From: Providencia rettgeri
Lineage (GTDB): Bacteria; Pseudomonadota; Gammaproteobacteria; Enterobacterales; Enterobacteriaceae
Assembly: GCF_041075285.1 (NCBI RefSeq)
Contig: NZ_CP163512.1
Coordinates: forward strand, 310,001-374,000
Length of the DNA: 64,000 nt
Direction of reading: 5' to 3'
Shown here piece after piece: positions 60,296 through 64,000 of this stretch. Under the pieces are notes generated by a model that saw nothing but the letters and a program-made list of their open reading frames with translations, was not told the origin of the DNA and ran no database searches. Made by a program: the position numbers and the translations under genes. Numbering within the stretch: position 1 is the stretch's first letter; every line of letters starts with the position of its first letter.

Positions 60296-60925
60296 TTACA
60301 TATTTTTAGAGTATGTATTAATATATTCGTATTCTTGAATAAGTTGAGGAAGTGATTTGATACCTAATTTTGTATAGATGTTCGAACGATGTACTTCAAC
60401 TGTTCTTGGCGATAATGAAAGCTTTTCAGCCGTTTCTTTGCTGGTATTACCTTCTAAAATCATATCCATTATTTCCCTTTCTCTGACAGATAGACGATCA
60501 AACTTATCTGAAAGGTAAGTATATTTCTTGTGACTCTCGTGCAGGTCTAGAAACTGCTCAGTGGCACTATTGATTGCATTGAAAATTTCGATATCTTTGA
60601 ACGGGAAGGGGAAAAAGTCAAAAGCACCAGACTTAAAGCTTTCCCTGCATAGGCTAACTGAAGGCTCTTCAGCAAGTACAATAAAAGGCACAATACCAAA
60701 GGTATTATTTATATTGGTTAATCTATTAATACGATTTTCGTTATTGTTTAAAAATAATAAAATACATTCCTTAACGTTACTTTCCAGGGGGTAAGTATAA
60801 TTACTGATAAATGTATCTTCGTTATTATAAAACTTAAAGACAAAATCAAATGACTCCATCATTAATTTCAGTTTATTCTTAAAGACATTATCACTATCTA
60901 TGATTATGTGAATGGTGTTATTCAT
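60296..60925 (-). CDS. LuxR/FixJ-type regulator with an atypical receiver domain
   Basis: The 209-residue protein has a receiver-like N-terminus (I-H-I-I-I-D-S-D-N) and a C-terminal LuxR helix-turn-helix (L-S-V-R-E-R-E-I-M-D-M-I-L-E-G-N, then P-R-T-V-E-V-H-R-S-N-I). The strand that normally ends in the phosphorylated aspartate reads C-I-L-L-F-L-N-N-N-E, with no Asp. The K of strand 5 (usually K-P) is F-P-F-K. It is therefore probably a phosphorylation-independent pseudo-receiver regulator. ATG 60925 has AGGAG 7 bases upstream; ATG 60931 has none at a workable spacing. Confidence 0.82.
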   Translation of the reverse strand: MNNTIHIIIDSDNVFKNKLKLMMESFDFVFKFYNNEDTFISNYTYPLESNVKECILLFLNNNENRINRLTNINNTFGIVPFIVLAEEPSVSLCRESFKSGAFDFFPFPFKDIEIFNAINSATEQFLDLHESHKKYTYLSDKFDRLSVREREIMDMILEGNTSKETAEKLSLSPRTVEVHRSNIYTKLGIKSLPQLIQEYEYINTYSKNM

Positions 60926-61395
60926 CACCATACTCCTGTTGAACTGATTTGATATTCATATTAAATTGATAAAATAAGTAGATAAATATTGCTCAACGGA
61001 ATTGGGCAATAATATTTTCTACAGATCGTTGTTCTTTTTATTAATGTATTACTGACCTTAATTTATATTAAAAACATCATCTAGTTAAATTTAATATAAA
61101 AATAGAAACAAAGGTTAAAGTTTGTGTCAATGCGTAAGAATCGATTAACCACATGTAACAATTTAGGTGCTTTTACTTGTTTCACGAGTTTTTTTGTGAT
61201 CGTAAATCCGTTGGAAAATTTTATAAACAGGCTCAATAATATCTTAAATAGTCAGTCAGAAAAAGCCTGATAAGTATATTTCATGCAAGTTTAGTAAGTG
61301 ATAGTACCGATAAGGGGATTTTTGAAGTTAAGGTGCTTTTTCTATCTGACATGATAGAATTTATTACAACCTTTTTAACTGAGTGAATATACTTA
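60926..61395. other. Intergenic between divergent regulators
   Basis: These 470 AT-rich bases hold the promoters of the LuxR-type gene (minus) and the LacI-type gene (plus). No ORF or clear operator was found. The 40 bases before the LacI ATG have no strong ribosome site. Confidence 0.45.
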
Positions 61396-62391
61396 ATGGC
61401 TTCCTTAAAAGATGTTGCTCGACTTGCAAATGTATCTTTAATGACAGTTTCGCGAGCAATTAATAATCCTGAATTGCTAAAACCAGATACGCTCAAGCAA
61501 GTTCAGCAGGCAATTAATACACTCAACTACATTCCAGATTTCTCAGCGAGAAAAATTAGAGGAAAAAGCTCTAAGGTTTCAACTGTAGGGGTATTGGCTT
61601 TAGATACAGCAACAACGCCTTTTTCTGTTGAAATTATTTTGTCGATTGAGCAAACAGCAAGGCAATATGGTTGGAACAGTTTTGTTGTCAATATAACGTC
61701 AAGTGAAGATAGTGATAGAGCGGTTAGGCAACTATTGTCTCAGCGTCCTGATGGCATTATTTTTACCACAATGGGGCTGCGGGAGGTGACTATTCCTGAG
61801 TCTTTACACCAAAGCCAGTTGGTTCTAGCAAACTGTATCGATAAAAACACATCATTTCCTGCATATATTCCCGACGATTTTAATGGTCAATATAAAGCGG
61901 TAGAACGCTTAATTGAGAAAGGTTATCGAAAGCCATTGTGTTTATATATTCCACAGGAAACTCTTGCTGGGAAAATTCGACGAGAAGCCGTAGAAGCAGC
62001 TTGGAAAAATGCTCATTTACCGCATAGCGATTTGATGCAATATCATCTTGAACTGGGTGATGAGCATTATCTTGATGTTGTGGCTATAATCGATTCTCAT
62101 TTTCACAATAATCAACCAGATTTTGATGTTATTATTTGTGGAAATGATCGCGTTGCTTTTTTGGCATACCAAATTTTATTAGGCCGTGGTTTACATATAC
62201 CTAGTGATATTGCCGTACTGGGATATGATAATATGATTGGTGTTGGTGACTTATTCTATCCGCCTCTTAGCACAGTGATATTGCCGCACTACCAATTAGG
62301 GCAACAAGCTGCGCTTCATATTATAGAAGGGCGTCAACATCAAGAGACCCAATATGTAGCATGTGATCTCCTTGAGCGCAGCTCGTTTTAA
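61396..62391 (+). CDS. LacI-family repressor, ScrR/CscR-like sucrose regulator
   Basis: The 331-residue LacI-type protein has a DNA-binding helix-turn-helix at residues 3-26 (S-L-K-D-V-A-R-L-A-N-V-S-L-M-T-V-S-R-A-I) and a hinge helix near 47-57 (P-D-F-S-A-R-K-I-R-G). The effector domain contains S-R-R-P-D-G-I-I-like repeats and ends with P-L-S-T-V-I-L-P. It converges with a GH32 invertase gene, so it is the sucrose or fructose regulator. The TGTTAACGTTAACA palindrome at 63973 upstream of that gene is a likely operator. Confidence 0.85.
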   Translation: MASLKDVARLANVSLMTVSRAINNPELLKPDTLKQVQQAINTLNYIPDFSARKIRGKSSKVSTVGVLALDTATTPFSVEIILSIEQTARQYGWNSFVVNITSSEDSDRAVRQLLSQRPDGIIFTTMGLREVTIPESLHQSQLVLANCIDKNTSFPAYIPDDFNGQYKAVERLIEKGYRKPLCLYIPQETLAGKIRREAVEAAWKNAHLPHSDLMQYHLELGDEHYLDVVAIIDSHFHNNQPDFDVIICGNDRVAFLAYQILLGRGLHIPSDIAVLGYDNMIGVGDLFYPPLSTVILPHYQLGQQAALHIIEGRQHQETQYVACDLLERSSF

Positions 62392-62422
62392 CTGTATGTA
62401 CTATTTTTTTGAAGATGCTTGT

Positions 62423-63880
62423 TTATGCAATTGCTTTACTCAAAGGCCAATAGATTGCGCTTTTTAATAGTGCCGCATGGTTAATAGTAAATAGTTGGAG
62501 TATCTTTTGTTCCTGTTCGGGGTAAATACGGCAACTAAAATTAATTTCGCCATCGTTAATGAAAATCTCTAGGCAAGACTGGTCAATAAATGCATGAATT
62601 TTTAGTTGTTCAGTTTGTGGTAAAGGCGTACTACGGCTATCACTAATTACATATTCAGGATAGTGGCGCATCAATGTTAACTGTTGGCTTTGATTATCAA
62701 TATAGAATTGCAGGCCATTTCCAATCCAGAAGCCAAATTTTTCAGCCAAAATACTTTGCTTTAAATCCCAAATGAGCTCTATTTCACAAGCGGTTACATG
62801 CTTATTAAGTAAAAGTGTGGTGTTTTTGGGCAAATACGTTTCTGTAAAATGGGTCGCTGATTGCCGCAATGACTCTAATTCACGGATTGGCTTAGCAATA
62901 ATTTTGCCTTGTTTTGATAAGCTAAGTTCTCTTGGTAATGTAAAACAGCCTGACCATCCATGTTTACTCGAAGGCATATGACTTTCCCACATATCCATCC
63001 ATGCAATAGCAATGCGTCGTCCATCTTTTGCTAAAAAAGTTTGAGGCGCATAAAAGTCTTGCCCGAAATCTAACTCACTAAATGGTTGTGTAATTTCATA
63101 AGATGAATTGGAAGACCAATTTCCAACTAAGTAACCATTTTGATAAAGGTTGCGGTATTGGAAATTGTTTGCTTTTTTTCCTTGAGGAGAAAATAAAGCG
63201 ATAAAGTGACCATCAAGTGGGAAGAAATCAGGGCACTCCCACATATAGACATCTTTGTCATCTGTTTTTGCGAGCACCTGAAAGTGAGGATCCCAGTGGA
63301 ACAAATCCGTTGTATTAAATAACAAAATTTGCCCTTGATCAAAAGTATCCCTAGCGCCAACAACCATCCACCATTTACCATCTTGTTGCCATACTTTAGG
63401 ATCGCGAAAATGCATATATCCTTTAGGTGCGGGAAGCACAACCCCTTTTTTCACAAAATGAATGCCATCATCACTCACTGCTAAGCACTGTGATTGTTGG
63501 ATCTGACTGTCGTCACCTTCATCTGCTAACCAAATATGACCGGTGTAAAACAAATACAGTTTACCGTCGTGGCTGACGGCTGAGCCTGAAAAACAGCCAT
63601 CTCGGTCATAATCTTCACTTGGCGCAAGGGCAATGGATTGATGTTGCCAATGCACCATATCAGTACTTGTCGCATGTCCCCAATGCATTGGACCCCACTG
63701 TGAACTGTAGGGGTGATGTTGGTAAAAGGCATGGTATAGACCTTGATGATAAATTAGGCCGTTAGGGTCATTCATCCAACCTGCTTGTGGGGCTAAATGG
63801 AAATATGGGTAAAACCGGGAATTTCGTGTTTTTAACGTATTTTCAATAGCTTGATTTGCTCGTTTAATCTGTTTTTCCAT
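62423..63880 (-). CDS. Glycoside hydrolase family 32: sucrose-6-phosphate hydrolase/invertase
   Basis: The 485-residue cytosolic enzyme hydrolyses sucrose 6-phosphate or sucrose. GH32 signatures are G-W-M-N-D-P-N-G-L near residue 35 (nucleophile Asp), F-R-D-P near residue 157, and M-W-E-C-P-D-F-F near residue 215 (acid/base Glu). The C-terminal beta-sandwich contains D-Q-S-C-L-E-I-F-I-N-D-G. No signal peptide, so it works with an imported phosphorylated sugar. The uptake gene is presumably beyond the right edge. It converges with the LacI-type regulator. Confidence 0.9.
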   Translation of the reverse strand: MEKQIKRANQAIENTLKTRNSRFYPYFHLAPQAGWMNDPNGLIYHQGLYHAFYQHHPYSSQWGPMHWGHATSTDMVHWQHQSIALAPSEDYDRDGCFSGSAVSHDGKLYLFYTGHIWLADEGDDSQIQQSQCLAVSDDGIHFVKKGVVLPAPKGYMHFRDPKVWQQDGKWWMVVGARDTFDQGQILLFNTTDLFHWDPHFQVLAKTDDKDVYMWECPDFFPLDGHFIALFSPQGKKANNFQYRNLYQNGYLVGNWSSNSSYEITQPFSELDFGQDFYAPQTFLAKDGRRIAIAWMDMWESHMPSSKHGWSGCFTLPRELSLSKQGKIIAKPIRELESLRQSATHFTETYLPKNTTLLLNKHVTACEIELIWDLKQSILAEKFGFWIGNGLQFYIDNQSQQLTLMRHYPEYVISDSRSTPLPQTEQLKIHAFIDQSCLEIFINDGEINFSCRIYPEQEQKILQLFTINHAALLKSAIYWPLSKAIA

Positions 63881-63935
63881 GATAGATCCTTGATTATGTT
63901 GCTAACAAATCTGAAATGGATAAATGGTGTGAGAT

Positions 63936-63986
63936 AACGCGTGCGTTTTCTAATCAATCATTTTATACTTTATGTTAACGTTAACA
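63936..63986. promoter_or_regulatory. Two palindromic operators before the invertase gene
   Basis: TGTTAACGTTAACA (63973-63986) and AACGC-GT-GCGTT (63936-63947) are both palindromes in the promoter region of the GH32 gene. LacI-type regulators bind such sites with a central CG. The first is the stronger candidate for the ScrR-like protein at 61396. Confidence 0.6.
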
Positions 63987-64000
63987 ATGAAAGTTTGCTA

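Overview
The window looks like chromosome of an AT-rich gammaproteobacterium of the order Enterobacterales, most probably Morganellaceae (Providencia-like). This rests on protein families recognised by eye (rimO, efeUOB, gltS, adenine deaminase, mdlC, a sucrose regulator and invertase); no database search was run. About 60 genes can be supported. No rRNA, tRNA or CRISPR array was seen.

Bases 1-21,700 are a composite genomic island. From left to right it holds: a Ner/Nlp-like regulator with a divergent truncated gene; a membrane protein and a lipoprotein; a DUF2787 protein and a papain-like cysteine peptidase; and a small replicon-like core. That core has a repressor-like gene, five TGTGAC repeats, AlpA, a tiny ORF, a Rep_trans/gpII-like initiator, and a 500-residue protein carrying motifs A, B and C of family-A polymerases. 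Next comes a higher-GC cassette for thiol and electrophile stress (FrnE, Old Yellow Enzyme, thioredoxin, SDR, AhpD-like, OsmC, TetR) with two matching operators. A convergent Fic toxin with a VbhA-like antitoxin follows, then a P4-type integrase whose N-terminus is broken by three frameshifts. The island ends with a peptidoglycan-attacking effector split by a frameshift, three paralogous exported proteins (probable immunity), and fragments of a second integrase and an IS3-family transposase.

Bases 22,100-33,740 carry two tandem paralogous operons for periplasmic molybdenum hydroxylases (cytochrome c, [2Fe-2S] and Tat-exported molybdopterin subunits). The maturation genes mocA and xdhC lie divergent to them. 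Bases 33,770-46,430 are metabolic: RidA, D-amino-acid dehydrogenase, LysR, GltS, benzoylformate decarboxylase, an aminoglycoside nucleotidyltransferase, a frameshifted RidA, and a purine-salvage operon (adenine deaminase plus AzgA-type permease) behind a clear PurR box. Small MITE-like palindromic repeats sit in the gaps.

Bases 46,800-54,000 hold a lipoprotein, a vWA protein, a Fur-controlled iron-uptake operon (P19, cupredoxin, EfeU, EfeO, EfeB) and a TIM-barrel-like protein. Between 54,060 and 57,580 an islet with an orphan Hcp and small unknown genes is inserted at the 5' end of rimO. It leaves one clear and one eroded copy of the rimO start. The window closes with two unusual regulators and a sucrose-utilisation LacI regulator plus GH32 invertase.
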